From the NCBI RefSeq assembly GCF_039534915.1, contig NZ_BAAAWE010000001.1:5084001-5148000 (forward strand): a DNA stretch of 64,000 nucleotides, written 5' to 3'. Positions within the stretch are counted from its first letter, which is position 1. Each line of letters opens with the position of its first letter. The notes under the pieces are model-generated. The model was not told the DNA's origin. It saw only the letters and a list, made by a program, of their open reading frames with translations, and searched no databases. Below, one piece after another: positions 1 to 7,964 of the stretch. The position numbers were made by a program, and so were the translations under genes. The stretch is from Streptomyces roseofulvus (GTDB taxonomy: Bacteria > Actinomycetota > Actinomycetes > Streptomycetales > Streptomycetaceae).

Positions 1-91
1 TTGCGGAGCTCCTGCATGTCCGGATTCCCCTCTTCCGGATTTCTTTCCTGACGCCCGAAGCTCAGCTCCCCAAGTCAAGGATGATTTTCAG

Positions 92-475
92 ATGAAGCAG
101 TCTGCCGCCAAGAAGCTCGGTGTCGCCGCTCTCGGCGCCGCTTTCGCCGCTGCCGCCGCCGGCACGGCCTCCGCGGCCCCGCTCCCGGCGCTCGACGGCG
201 TCGACGCGCTGGGCTCCGTGACCCAGCTCGCCCCGCTCGGCGACGGTCTCACCACGCTCCCCGACGGCGCCGGCGAGTCCCTCGCCGCGGGCCAGGGCGC
301 CCTCGGCCAGGGCCTCGACCAGGGCGTCAAGACCCTCCCCGAGGCGGCCGGGCAGGCCACCCAGAACCTGCCGACCGACGCCGCCACCGGCGCCCTCGGC
401 GCCACCCCGCTCGGCGCGGCCACCGGCCTCCTCGGCGGCCTGCCGCTGGGCGCCGGCGGCCTGCCGATCGGCTGA
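92..475 (+). CDS. Small secreted Ala/Gly/Leu-rich protein of unknown function
   Basis: 127 aa. A Lys-rich start followed by an Ala-rich hydrophobic stretch forms a Sec signal peptide, with likely cleavage after the ASA near residue 29. The mature part, about 98 residues, is rich in Gly, Ala, Leu and Pro, has no Cys and shows no recognisable catalytic motif. An AAGGA-type ribosome site lies just upstream of the ATG. The protein resembles in style the secreted protein at 6081-6485, which has the same signal-peptide architecture and repeated G-L-x-P-L-type motifs, so the two may be distant paralogues. A strong terminator follows directly, so the gene is probably monocistronic. Export is well supported; the function is unknown. 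Confidence 0.75.
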   Translation: MKQSAAKKLGVAALGAAFAAAAAGTASAAPLPALDGVDALGSVTQLAPLGDGLTTLPDGAGESLAAGQGALGQGLDQGVKTLPEAAGQATQNLPTDAATGALGATPLGAATGLLGGLPLGAGGLPIG

Positions 476-485
476 CCCGCTCCAC

Positions 486-537
486 ACGCCGAAGGGGCGC
501 GCACCCGGATCACCCGGGTCCGCGCCCCTTCGGCGTG
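486..537 (+). terminator. Rho-independent-type terminator
   Basis: A 16-bp GC-rich stem (ACGCCGAAGGGGCGCG and its complement) closes around a short loop immediately after the small secreted protein. There is no T-run, as is usual in Streptomyces. It may also serve the PspC gene that converges on it. Confidence 0.7.
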
Positions 538-579
538 CTCACGCCCCGCCCGTCACCGGGCCGCGCTCGCCTCCGCCGG

Positions 580-786
580 TCACCAGGCCGCGCTCGCCTT
601 CGTCCGCGACTCGCTCGGCAGCAGCAGCCAGAGCGCCAGGTAGAGCAGGAACTGCGGGCCGGGCAGCAGGCACGAGGCCAGGAAGATCACCCGCATCGTC
701 AGGGCGGAGGTGCCGAAGCGCCGGGCGAGCGCCGCGCACACCCCGCCGATCATCCGGCCTTCACGGGGGCGGACAAGTGCGGCCAT
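580..786 (-). CDS. PspC-domain small membrane protein
   Basis: 68 aa from the ATG at 786. The motif MAALVRPREGRMIGGVCAAL, followed by a short link and one long hydrophobic segment ending in ALWLLLP, is the signature of the PspC domain. PspC proteins are inner-membrane proteins tied to envelope-stress responses in other bacteria. The start at 786 is preferred over an upstream in-frame ATG at 843 because the conserved domain begins exactly there and the extra 19 residues are not PspC-like. It converges on the small secreted gene to its left. Its role in this organism cannot be told from sequence. Confidence 0.8.
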   Translation of the reverse strand: MAALVRPREGRMIGGVCAALARRFGTSALTMRVIFLASCLLPGPQFLLYLALWLLLPSESRTKASAAW

Positions 787-875
787 GGTGGGCTCCTTCG
801 TCGGTTCGGGAGGCCACTTCCGTCGGGCTCCCGATGACTCCATGGTGCCGGGGCGGCCGCCCCTTCGACGTCGGT

Positions 876-1442
876 CTACCGGGCGATCGGAACCCTGGGA
901 ATCCTCGGGGTACGACCCTGATCCGCCTCGTTCCCGATCACGACCCGGGCCCGGCTCCGGCTACCGCCCGCGGAGGAGGACCGGCGGCGGCGCAGCCGCG
1001 CCCGCGCGGCCGGCACCACCAGGAGGTGCGCCAGCGCCACCCCCAGGGTGTTCAGCAGCACCGAGTCCACGTCCACGACCTGCCCGGGCACCGCCGTCTG
1101 CAACAGCTCCAGGGCCAGCGACACCAGCGCCCCCGCCGCCGTCGTCCGGGTCAGCGAACCCCACCGGGACACGTCCAGGCGCCCGTCGCACATCGGCAGC
1201 AGCACCCCGAGCGGGGCGAGCAGCAGCAGTCCCTCGGCGATCAGCCGGGCCGCCTCGCCGGGCCCCAGCGCCAGATCGGCCCGCAGCCCGGCCAGCGGCA
1301 CCGTGTTCGGGGCGGTCACCCAGGCCACGTCCCGTGGGAGCAGTCCGCCCCAGGCGACGAGCAGCAGATGCGCGACCAGGAGCACGAACCCGGTCACGCG
1401 GACGACCACGGCGGCGTTCCCGCCCGAACCTTGACGCTGCAC
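876..1442 (-). CDS. VanZ-like integral membrane protein
   Basis: About 188 aa from GTG 1442; an in-frame TTG at 1451 is possible. Four or more hydrophobic segments alternate with short loops, and the text contains the VanZ-family pattern: NTVPLAG, then a conserved helix with LLLAPLGVLLP, then S-L-x-x-E-L-L-Q and V-D-V-D-S-V-L-L-N-T-L-G. VanZ proteins were named from teicoplanin resistance clusters, but most members are uncharacterised membrane proteins. It lies downstream of the afsQ genes on the same strand, a neighbourhood I recall from S. coelicolor, and about 40 bp separate it from the lipoprotein gene, so co-transcription is possible. No resistance function should be inferred. Confidence 0.8.
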   Translation of the reverse strand: MQRQGSGGNAAVVVRVTGFVLLVAHLLLVAWGGLLPRDVAWVTAPNTVPLAGLRADLALGPGEAARLIAEGLLLLAPLGVLLPMCDGRLDVSRWGSLTRTTAAGALVSLALELLQTAVPGQVVDVDSVLLNTLGVALAHLLVVPAARARLRRRRSSSAGGSRSRARVVIGNEADQGRTPRIPRVPIAR

Positions 1443-1481
1443 GCCCCCCAAGACGCGGCCCGCGCCGGGAACGGTTCCGGT

Positions 1482-2084
1482 TCAGCCCGCCGGGGTCGCC
1501 GGCGCGGACGGCGCCGGGGCCGTCGGCGGCGCCGACTCCGGGCGCTCCCGCAGCTCCGTCGTACAGCGGTAGCGCTTCGGCGGGTACGCCCCCGGGCCCG
1601 CCAGCAGCACGGTGTGCCCGCCCGCGCCCGCCGAGCTCCCCGCGAAGGTGCACACCAGCTGCGACAGGGCCGCCGGCGCCAGGTCCTCCGGCTGCCGGCT
1701 GAGCCGCAGCGTGCCCTCCGGATCGCCGGCCCGGCCGCCCGCCACCGACAGCGGAGCCCGTACCGCCGTGGTGAAACCGGCCTGCCGCTCCGTCTCCGAC
1801 GGCTCCGCGAGGAGCTGCGCGAGCAGCGCCGACGCGGTCCGCACCGGATCGCCGCTCGCCTTGTCCTCCGGCTGCGGCGACCTGCGGTCCACCGGCTCCA
1901 GCTGCGACCCGCACACCAGGAACGCCCGCACCGGCACCCCCTGGGCCGGCGACGACGCCTCCGGCACGTTGCACGGCACCCGCGACGGGGCCGCGCCCGC
2001 GTCCACCGGCACCGACGTCGTCCGGATCCCGCAGCCCGTGGCCAGCAGGGCGAGGGCCACCATCGCCGCCGTACGCAGCCTCAC
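1482..2084 (-). CDS. Lipoprotein of the AfsQ system (AfsQ3-like)
   Basis: 200 aa from GTG 2084. The N-terminus has Arg residues, a short hydrophobic core and a lipobox ending in L-A-T-G-C, so Cys19 should be lipidated. The remainder is a soluble domain of about 180 residues with three further Cys and a Pro/Ala-rich tail. The start GTGA overlaps the afsQ2 stop codon by 4 bp, which indicates translational coupling to the kinase gene. In S. coelicolor a lipoprotein gene occupies the same place after afsQ2 and is proposed to modulate the sensor kinase. Here that role is an inference from position. The lipobox and the overlap are directly seen. Confidence 0.85.
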   Translation of the reverse strand: MRLRTAAMVALALLATGCGIRTTSVPVDAGAAPSRVPCNVPEASSPAQGVPVRAFLVCGSQLEPVDRRSPQPEDKASGDPVRTASALLAQLLAEPSETERQAGFTTAVRAPLSVAGGRAGDPEGTLRLSRQPEDLAPAALSQLVCTFAGSSAGAGGHTVLLAGPGAYPPKRYRCTTELRERPESAPPTAPAPSAPATPAG

Positions 2085-3631
2085 GCGTCCTCCCCCTTGC
2101 CCTGCCGGGAACCGGTGCCCAGCGCGCGGGCGACCGCCGACGCGTCCCGGGGCAGCCGCAGCACGAACACGGCGCCGTCCACGGCACCGTCCTCGCCCGT
2201 CGAGTTGGCGGCGGCGATCGTCCCGCCGTGGATCAGCGCGTTCTCCATGGCGATCGACAGGCCGAGGCCGGAGCCGTCCGACCGGGGCCGCTGGGCGCTC
2301 GCCTTGTAGAAGCGGTCGAAGACGTGCGGCAGCACCTCCTCGGGGATGCCGGGACCGTGGTCCCGCACCGCGACGACCAGCTCCTCCCCGTCGGGCCCGT
2401 CCTCGGTGCGGACCGAGACCCGCACCGGCGAACCGCCGTGCTTCAGCGCGTTCCCGATCAGGTTGGCCAGGATCACGTCGAGACGGCGCGGGTCGAGCCG
2501 GCACACCACACCGCGCTCCGCGTCCAGCTCCACCGCGTCCAGCCAGGCCCGCGCGTCGATGCACGCGGTGATCTGGTCGGCGATGTCCACGTCGTCCAGG
2601 ACCAGCCGGGCGGTGCCCGCGTCGAAGCGGGTCACCTCCATCAGGTTCTCCACCAGGTTGTTGAGCCGCCGGGTCTCGCTCACCACGAGCGCCACCGCCG
2701 GAGCGATCATCGGGTCCAGGGCGTCCTGCTCGTCCTCCAGGACCTCGGTCACCGCGGTCAGCGCGGTCAGCGGCGTCCGCAGCTCGTGCGACATGTCGGC
2801 GACGAACCGCCGGGAGGACTCCTCCCGGGCGCTCATGTCCGCCACCTTCTTCTGCAGGTTCTCCGCCGCGCTGTTGAAGGTCCGTGACAGATCGGAGAGT
2901 TCGTCCGCGCCGGAGACCCGCAGCCGGGTGTCCAGCTTGCCCTCGCCGAGCTGTCGGGCCGCCTCGCCGAGCCGCCGCACCGGCCGCAGCACGGTCGTCG
3001 CCGCCACCTGCGCGAGCAGCACGGACCCGATCACCGCGAGCCCGGTGGCGATCCCCAGCGACCAGCCCAGCGAGTTGAGGTCCGCCTTCTCCGCCGCCAG
3101 CGACTTGAACATGTAGCCGGCGGGCCCGCCGCCGTCGATCCGCGTCCCGCCGACCAGGTACGGCGTCCCGTTCCGCTCGGTCCGCTGCCAGAACAGGTGG
3201 TACGGGTACGGGTTCGCGTCCGTCACCGGACGCCGGGTGTCCACCGCCTCCCGCAGCGACGTCGGCACGTCGGTCAGCGTGAACACGTCCGGGTCCGAGG
3301 CGCCCACGATCGGCTTCCCCGCGGCCCGCTCGCCGAGCAGCAGCACCTGGTAGCCCGCGCCGTTCGCGGTCATCTCCTCGGAGACGCGCCGCAGGTCGTC
3401 CTGGGTCGGCCGGAGCGGCAGCGTCGCCACCCGGTTCTGCATCTCCGACCGGAAGTCGTTCAGCGCGCTGTCCTGGGTCCGCTTGAGCACCGCCTCGCGG
3501 TTCAGCCAGTACGCGATCCCCGACGCCGACACCGCCGCGGTCAGCGCCACCAGCGCGAACACCACGACCAGCCGCAGGCGCAGGCTGGACAGCCGCAGCC
3601 GGGCGAGAAGGCCCTTGTTCCCCTTCGTCAC
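2081..3631 (-). CDS. afsQ2: Sensor histidine kinase AfsQ2
   Basis: 516 aa from GTG 3631. TM1 is at about residues 19-42, followed by a sensor region of about 145 residues outside the membrane, TM2 at about 189-214, a HAMP linker (214-268), and HisKA with the phospho-acceptor His282 in MSHELRTPLTAL. The HATPase domain shows an N-box (NLIGNALKHGG), a G1 box (DHGPGIP) and a G2 box (GSGLGLSIA). The GTGA start overlaps the afsQ1 stop, so the three genes form a coupled operon. AfsQ1/Q2 responds to nitrogen-related conditions such as glutamate in S. coelicolor and affects antibiotic production and development. Identity rests on domain order plus the divergent SigQ gene and downstream lipoprotein gene. 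Confidence 0.9.
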   Translation of the reverse strand: MTKGNKGLLARLRLSSLRLRLVVVFALVALTAAVSASGIAYWLNREAVLKRTQDSALNDFRSEMQNRVATLPLRPTQDDLRRVSEEMTANGAGYQVLLLGERAAGKPIVGASDPDVFTLTDVPTSLREAVDTRRPVTDANPYPYHLFWQRTERNGTPYLVGGTRIDGGGPAGYMFKSLAAEKADLNSLGWSLGIATGLAVIGSVLLAQVAATTVLRPVRRLGEAARQLGEGKLDTRLRVSGADELSDLSRTFNSAAENLQKKVADMSAREESSRRFVADMSHELRTPLTALTAVTEVLEDEQDALDPMIAPAVALVVSETRRLNNLVENLMEVTRFDAGTARLVLDDVDIADQITACIDARAWLDAVELDAERGVVCRLDPRRLDVILANLIGNALKHGGSPVRVSVRTEDGPDGEELVVAVRDHGPGIPEEVLPHVFDRFYKASAQRPRSDGSGLGLSIAMENALIHGGTIAAANSTGEDGAVDGAVFVLRLPRDASAVARALGTGSRQGKGEDA

Positions 3632-4314
3632 GCGGGGACGTCCAGCCGGTAACCGACGCCCCGCACCGTGCGGATCAGGGTCGGCGAGGACGGCACGTCC
3701 TCCACCTTCGCCCGCAGCCGCTGCACACAGGCGTCCACCAGACGCGAGTCGCCCAGGTAGTCGTGCTCCCACACCAGCCGCAGCAACTGCTGCCGGGACA
3801 GCGCCTGTCCGGGCCGCCGGCTCAGTTCGAGCAGCAGCCGCAGCTCGGTCGGGGTCAGCTGGAGGTCGAGGCCGTTCTTCGTCACGGTCATCGCCGCCCG
3901 GTCGATGACCAGCGAACCGAAGGTCGCCGAGTCCGTCGACTCCCGCTCGCCGCGCCGCAGCACGGCCCGGATCCGGGCGTCGAGCACCCGTCCCTGCACC
4001 GGCTTCACCACGTAGTCGTCGGCGCCCGACTCCAGGCCCACCACCACGTCGATGTCGTCGCTGCGGGCCGTCAGCAGGATGATCGGCAGCTGGTCGGTGC
4101 GGCGGATCCGCCGGCACACCTCGAAACCGTCGATGCCGGGCAGCATGACGTCGAGCACGACCAGGTCGGGCCGCTGCTCCTTGAGCAACTGCAGGCCGTC
4201 CTCGCCCGACGCGGCGGTGGCCACCCGGTGGCCCTGCCGGGACAGGGAGAGTTCGAGGGCCGTGCGGATGGCGTCGTCGTCCTCGATCAGCAACAGAAAA
4301 GGCACGGAGGTCAT
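3628..4314 (-). CDS. afsQ1: Response regulator AfsQ1 (OmpR family)
   Basis: 228 aa. The receiver domain has the acidic pocket E11-D12-D13, phospho-acceptor Asp55 in LVVLDVMLPG, a conserved Thr near 82 and Lys104 in YVVKP. A winged-helix DNA-binding domain follows at about residues 130-226, ending in VRGVGYRLDVPA. It is the first gene of the afsQ1-afsQ2-lipoprotein operon and is divergent from sigQ. A GTGAC-n6-GTGAC box, the known AfsQ1 recognition pattern, lies in the shared promoter region and implies autoregulation and control of sigQ. AfsQ1 is a pleiotropic regulator of antibiotic synthesis, nitrogen metabolism and morphology in S. coelicolor. Confidence 0.93.
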   Translation of the reverse strand: MTSVPFLLLIEDDDAIRTALELSLSRQGHRVATAASGEDGLQLLKEQRPDLVVLDVMLPGIDGFEVCRRIRRTDQLPIILLTARSDDIDVVVGLESGADDYVVKPVQGRVLDARIRAVLRRGERESTDSATFGSLVIDRAAMTVTKNGLDLQLTPTELRLLLELSRRPGQALSRQQLLRLVWEHDYLGDSRLVDACVQRLRAKVEDVPSSPTLIRTVRGVGYRLDVPA

Positions 4315-4373
4315 TCTGGCTCATGTGCCGTCGGAGATCGACCGCCCGGAGGCGCGCTTCCGAACCGGGCCCT

Positions 4374-4389
4374 GTGACACGTCTGTGAC
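4374..4389 (+). promoter_or_regulatory. AfsQ1-type binding box between afsQ1 and sigQ
   Basis: The sequence GTGAC-ACGTCT-GTGAC matches exactly the published AfsQ1 consensus GTnAC-n6-GTnAC. It lies 60 bp from the afsQ1 start and 89 bp from the sigQ start, so one dimer could serve both promoters. Confidence 0.8.
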
Positions 4390-4477
4390 AGTCGGCGGAC
4401 AACGCCATGATGTCCGCCGGGCAAGCTTCTTGGCACACGGACCGAGACACAGACTCCGACCGACAAGGGGGCGCGAG

Positions 4478-5197
4478 ATGAACGCACTGCACAGCACCAC
4501 CTCCAGCGCAGTCGTCACACGTCTCCACGACGTCGTGCGGAGCACCGAGAAGTCCGGGGGTGTGAACGGACGGGGGTGCGTTCGCACCGTCGGGCGTCAG
4601 CGCAAGGCGCCGTACATGGTCGCCGTCGCTGACGGGGGAGCGGCGTACGGGGAGGCCACGGGGGAGCGTTCCTGTTCGGAGGCCGAGTTCACGGCCTACG
4701 TCCAGGAGCGCCGGGCCTCCCTGTACGCCACCGCCTACCACCTGACCGGTGACCGTTTCGAGGCCGAGGACCTGCTCCAGAGCGCGCTGTTCTCCACGTA
4801 CCGCGCCTGGGACCGGATCAGCGACAAGGCCGCCGTCGGCGGTTACCTGCGCCGCACGATGACCAATCTGCACATCAGCGCCTGGCGCCGGCGCAAGGTC
4901 AGCGAGTACCCGACCGAGGAGCTGCCGGAGACGGTCGGCGAGACGGACGCGATGCGCGGCACCGAGCTGCGCGCGGTGCTGTGGCAGGCGCTGGCCCGCC
5001 TGCCCGAGCTCCAGCGGACCATGCTGGTGCTGCGCTATTACGAGGGCCGGACCGATCCGGAGATCGCGGAGATCCTGGACATCAGTGTCGGCACGGTGAA
5101 GTCGAGCATCTGGCGCTCGCTGCGGCGACTGCGCGAGGACGAGGTGCTGAGCTTCGGCCGTGACGAGGAGGAGTCCTTCGGCGAGCTCGTCGCCTGA
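4478..5197 (+). CDS. sigQ: ECF sigma factor SigQ (SigE-type family)
   Basis: 239 aa from ATG 4478, which has an AAGGGGGCG ribosome site. Region 2 is visible as LYATAYHLTGDRFEAEDLLQ and the following aromatic-rich stretch. Region 4 is LPELQRTMLVLRYYEGRTDP followed by an HTH (EIAEILDISVGTVKSSI). This matches actinomycete SigE-type ECF factors. The first 65 or so residues are not sigma-like, so the ATG at 4616, close to the conserved start, is a credible alternative. The gene is divergent from afsQ1. In S. coelicolor SigQ is under AfsQ1 control and acts antagonistically in antibiotic regulation. No anti-sigma gene lies beside it. Confidence 0.9.
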   Translation: MNALHSTTSSAVVTRLHDVVRSTEKSGGVNGRGCVRTVGRQRKAPYMVAVADGGAAYGEATGERSCSEAEFTAYVQERRASLYATAYHLTGDRFEAEDLLQSALFSTYRAWDRISDKAAVGGYLRRTMTNLHISAWRRRKVSEYPTEELPETVGETDAMRGTELRAVLWQALARLPELQRTMLVLRYYEGRTDPEIAEILDISVGTVKSSIWRSLRRLREDEVLSFGRDEEESFGELVA

Positions 5198-5201
5198 GGA
5201 T

Positions 5202-5265
5202 CACGGGGGAACACGGGGGAGCACCACGGGGGACGGCCTCAGGGGGGATCTGGGGCCACGGGGGA
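5202..5265 (+). repeat. Four copies of CACGGGGGA
   Basis: CACGGGGGA occurs at 5202, 5212, 5225 and 5257, just after the sigQ stop, with an AGGGGGGAT near-copy in between. Each copy looks like a ribosome-binding motif, but no plausible open frame follows any of them before the terminator. Confidence 0.6.
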
Positions 5266-5270
5266 AAGAA

Positions 5271-5316
5271 CGAAGCGGGTCGTACGAGTCCGGGGGGTCT
5301 CGTACGGCCCGCTTCG
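5271..5316 (+). terminator. Terminator hairpin after sigQ
   Basis: The arm CGAAGCGGGTCGTACGAG pairs with CTCGTACGGCCCGCTTCG (one mismatch) around a 10-nt loop. It sits between convergent genes (sigQ and the kinase at 5333) and probably terminates both. Confidence 0.75.
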
Positions 5317-5332
5317 GCGCGTCACGGGTGGG

Positions 5333-5962
5333 TCAGCGGCTCGCGGGGGTGCGGTGGCGGCCCGCCGCCGCGGCGGCCAGCCGGCCCAGGGCCTCCGGCT
5401 TCGCGCACGGGTGGGCGCCGAGGGCGGTCTGGCGGGCGACGATGGCGCGCTCGGCGCGCATCAGCCGCCAGCCGCGGCGGATCAGCACCGGGACGGACTT
5501 GCGGCCCTCCCGCAGGTCGCGCAGGAGCCGGCGGCGGAAGGTGGTGGACGGGCGGCCGCGCAGGCAGAGCGCGTCGGCCAGCACGTCCAGTTCGCGGCAG
5601 CGCTCCACGATCTCGGCGGCGAAGATGCCCTCGGCGATGAAGAGCGGGGTCCGCTCGATGTCGAGGCGGTCGGTGCCGGTGCGCGAGCTGGTGGCGATGG
5701 AGTAGACGGGGACGTCGGTGCGGCCCGTACGGCACAGTTCGACGATCGCGGCGACGGCGGCGTCCGCGTCCCAGGAACGTGGGGAGTCCCAGTCGACGTC
5801 GGTGCTTCCGTCGACGAGCGGGAGCGACGGGTCGTCGCCCTCCTTGTAGAAGTCGTCGAGGCGCAGCACCGGAAGACCGGCGGTGGCGGCGAGGGACGAC
5901 TTGCCGGAGCCGGAGGGGCCCGCGAGCAGGACGACCCGGGTCGGGATCGGTTGGGAACTCAC
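5333..5962 (-). CDS. Uridine kinase-like P-loop kinase
   Basis: 209 aa from GTG 5962. Walker A is GPSGSGKSS (about residues 16-24), followed by LRLDDFYKEGDDP, the conserved substrate and metal loop of the uridine kinase/phosphoribulokinase fold, and then DWDSPRSWD. A Walker B-like stretch, PLFIAEGIFAAEI, follows, and an Arg-rich lid segment (STTFRRRLLRDLREGRKS) comes later. These features fit nucleoside kinases that phosphorylate uridine, or a close relative. Upstream in-frame starts at 6028 and 6082 add residues that do not look conserved. It converges on sigQ. Substrate specificity cannot be decided from sequence, but nearby nucleoside-catabolic genes fit a salvage role. Confidence 0.82.
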   Translation of the reverse strand: MSSQPIPTRVVLLAGPSGSGKSSLAATAGLPVLRLDDFYKEGDDPSLPLVDGSTDVDWDSPRSWDADAAVAAIVELCRTGRTDVPVYSIATSSRTGTDRLDIERTPLFIAEGIFAAEIVERCRELDVLADALCLRGRPSTTFRRRLLRDLREGRKSVPVLIRRGWRLMRAERAIVARQTALGAHPCAKPEALGRLAAAAAGRHRTPASR

Positions 5963-6080
5963 GGAACACCAGTGTGAGGCATTACCCCGTCCAGGGGACC
6001 ACCGAGGAGGGCCGTTGGTATCGAGCATCACACCTCCACTACTGTCGGTGGCCGCCCGCTCACCCCCTGGAAGGACCCTC

Positions 6081-6485
6081 ATGGCCCGTCACGCAGAGCC
6101 GAAGGACCCTCGCCGCGGTCTGCTGTTCAAGGCAGGTCTCGGCGTCACCGCGGCCGGCGCCGCCGTGTTCGGGGCGGCGGCCGCCGCCCAGGCCGCGCCG
6201 TCCACCGCCGTGCCGTTGCCGGTGGACTCGCTGACCCGCACGGACGCCGGGGCGGCCGGCGCGGGCGCGCTGACCGGCGTCACGCACGGGCTCGGACCGC
6301 TGACCCGGCTGCAGCTCGACCCGCTGGCGAAGACCGGGGTGGACCCGCTCGCCAACGGCGTCGGCACCCAGGTCGCCGACTTCAAGCCGGTCGGCACCGG
6401 CCTGGTCACCGACCACCTCACCCAGGGCGGGGCCGTCGCGGACCTGCCGGTCGCGGGCCCGCTGACGCAGAAGCTGCTGCCGTAG
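6081..6485 (+). CDS. Small secreted protein of unknown function
   Basis: 134 aa. The twin Arg in DPRRGLLFKAGLGV, followed by an Ala-rich hydrophobic stretch ending AAAQAAP, forms a signal peptide; RRGLLF is only partly Tat-like. The mature part carries repeated short motifs of the kind G-L-G-P-L and L-D-P-L, with no Cys and no catalytic signature. The start at 6081 follows a GGAAGGACC ribosome site. It runs toward the TerD-family gene, with only 10 bp between the two stop codons. It resembles the secreted protein at 92-475 in size and style. Function unknown. Confidence 0.75.
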   Translation: MARHAEPKDPRRGLLFKAGLGVTAAGAAVFGAAAAAQAAPSTAVPLPVDSLTRTDAGAAGAGALTGVTHGLGPLTRLQLDPLAKTGVDPLANGVGTQVADFKPVGTGLVTDHLTQGGAVADLPVAGPLTQKLLP

Positions 6486-6495
6486 CCGGGCGGGC

Positions 6496-7875
6496 TCAGC
6501 CCCGTACCCGGCGCAGCCAGGCCCGCGCCCCCCGGGGCGCGGGCAGCTTCGCCGCGTTCTCCGCCTCCTGGCCGCCGCTGTGGAGGCCCACGTCCTTCAG
6601 GCGCACGTCCCAGGGGCCGTCCGCCGAGGTCAGACAGACGAGGACGGGGCCCTCGGGCAGCGGCAGGGTCTCCTTGCGCGCCCCGATCTCGTTGACGGCG
6701 GACCCTCCGGACTTCGGAAGCCTGGTCGGGTCGGTGTGACCCGCCAGCCGGTAGAGGTAGACGATGAAATTGCTGCTGCCCTTGTAGCGGAAGACGGCGT
6801 CGGCCGTCCCCCCGGTGTGCAGCAGGACGTCGGGGCCCCGGCTCTCCAGCCGGCTCTCCGACAGGCGCAGGGCCTCCGCCAGGGGCAGGATCCGCAGCTT
6901 CCAGGGGCCGTCCGCCTCCAGGCGCAGGCGCAGGCGCCCGTGCTCGGGGACGGAGGTGACGACCCGGCCCCGGAAGTCCGTCTCCGTGCTGCTGACGATG
7001 GACGACCGTTTGGTGTTGGAGTCGTCGAGCGGCCACAGCCCCGTGTAGCCGGGGCCCGTCACGGTCAGTTCGATCATGACGGGGCCGGGCGGGAGGCCGT
7101 TCTCGGTGATCACGTCGTTGTCCCGGCCGCTGGCGGTGCGCGGCTTGAAGACGGGCCCGCACGTCCAGGCCGACGGGTCGGGCCGCGGCTCGGGAGCGGG
7201 AGCCGCCGGCAGGGGCGCCTGGGCCCGTGCCTGGGCATGCGCCTCGGTCAGGGCCCGGATCTGTTCCTCGGTCATGTCCAGGAGCTCGTCCCGGGTGGGG
7301 CGCCGGAGCGGGGCGGGGGCGGCGGGCGGGGCCTGGGGCGCGGGCTGCTCCGCGACCTCCTGCGGCTCCCCGTCGGGGTCCACGCCGTGGTCCACCGCGA
7401 GGCCCGTCAGCCCGTCCACGTACCCCTGGCCGACCGCGCGGAACTTCCAGCCGCCCGAGCGGCGGTACAGCTCCGCGACGACCATCGCCGTCTCGGGGCC
7501 CGCGTCGGTGACCTCGTACGCCACGACCGTCGCGCCGTCCGGCCCGAGGACCTCCACGGACAGGCCGCGGGCGTCCCGCAGCGCGCCCTCCTCCGTCGAC
7601 GCGACGACGAGGACGCGGGCGATCTGCTCCTCGACGCCCGGCAGGTCGGCGTCCAGCCAGACCGTGCCCTCGGCGTCGCCGTCGGCGGCGGGGGAGAGCC
7701 GCACCGCGCCCGACACGTGGGCCGGGGCACCGTGGAACACGATGTCGGCGTCCCCTCGCACCCTGCCCTGTTCGGTCACGAGCAGCGCCGCGACGTCCAC
7801 TCCGCTCCGGACGGCGACGCGCAGCGCGGCCGTCGGGACGAAGGCGTTGTCCCCCTTGATCAATCCCCTCAGCAT
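6496..7875 (-). CDS. TerD-family protein with duplicated C-terminal region
   Basis: 459 aa. The N-terminal 165 residues form a TerD domain, opening with M-L-R-G-L-I-K-G-D-N and containing DADIVFHGAP, the acidic FhDA-type calcium-binding pattern, and VVAELYRRSGGWKFRAVGQG near its end. A Pro/Ala-rich linker (about 175-240) leads to a second, poorly characterised half with two similar beta-rich segments (GPGYTGLWPLDD and later SSNFIVYLYRLAG). TerD proteins are linked to tellurite resistance and to calcium-dependent stress and development in Streptomyces; the exact role is unknown. No other ter genes are adjacent, so this is an orphan TerD-like protein. Confidence 0.82.
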   Translation of the reverse strand: MLRGLIKGDNAFVPTAALRVAVRSGVDVAALLVTEQGRVRGDADIVFHGAPAHVSGAVRLSPAADGDAEGTVWLDADLPGVEEQIARVLVVASTEEGALRDARGLSVEVLGPDGATVVAYEVTDAGPETAMVVAELYRRSGGWKFRAVGQGYVDGLTGLAVDHGVDPDGEPQEVAEQPAPQAPPAAPAPLRRPTRDELLDMTEEQIRALTEAHAQARAQAPLPAAPAPEPRPDPSAWTCGPVFKPRTASGRDNDVITENGLPPGPVMIELTVTGPGYTGLWPLDDSNTKRSSIVSSTETDFRGRVVTSVPEHGRLRLRLEADGPWKLRILPLAEALRLSESRLESRGPDVLLHTGGTADAVFRYKGSSNFIVYLYRLAGHTDPTRLPKSGGSAVNEIGARKETLPLPEGPVLVCLTSADGPWDVRLKDVGLHSGGQEAENAAKLPAPRGARAWLRRVRG

Positions 7876-7910
7876 GACCGGATCTTGCGATCGATCGCGC
7901 AGATGCGCAA

Positions 7911-7936
7911 GGCCCCCGGGCGGGAACCCGGGGGCC
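7911..7936 (-). terminator. Terminator of the deoC-aldehyde dehydrogenase operon
   Basis: A perfect 10-bp stem, GGCCCCCGGG / CCCGGGGGCC, with a 6-nt loop lies 29 bp past the stop of the short aldehyde dehydrogenase and before the TerD gene on the same strand. Confidence 0.7.
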
Positions 7937-7964
7937 TCACGGAGCGGGACCGGACGGTGTGCGG

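Noticed and set aside
2081..4873. A single 930-aa two-component hybrid gene
   Set aside because: Its N-terminal part is another frame of afsQ1; the real kinase starts at GTG 3631, overlapping the afsQ1 stop.
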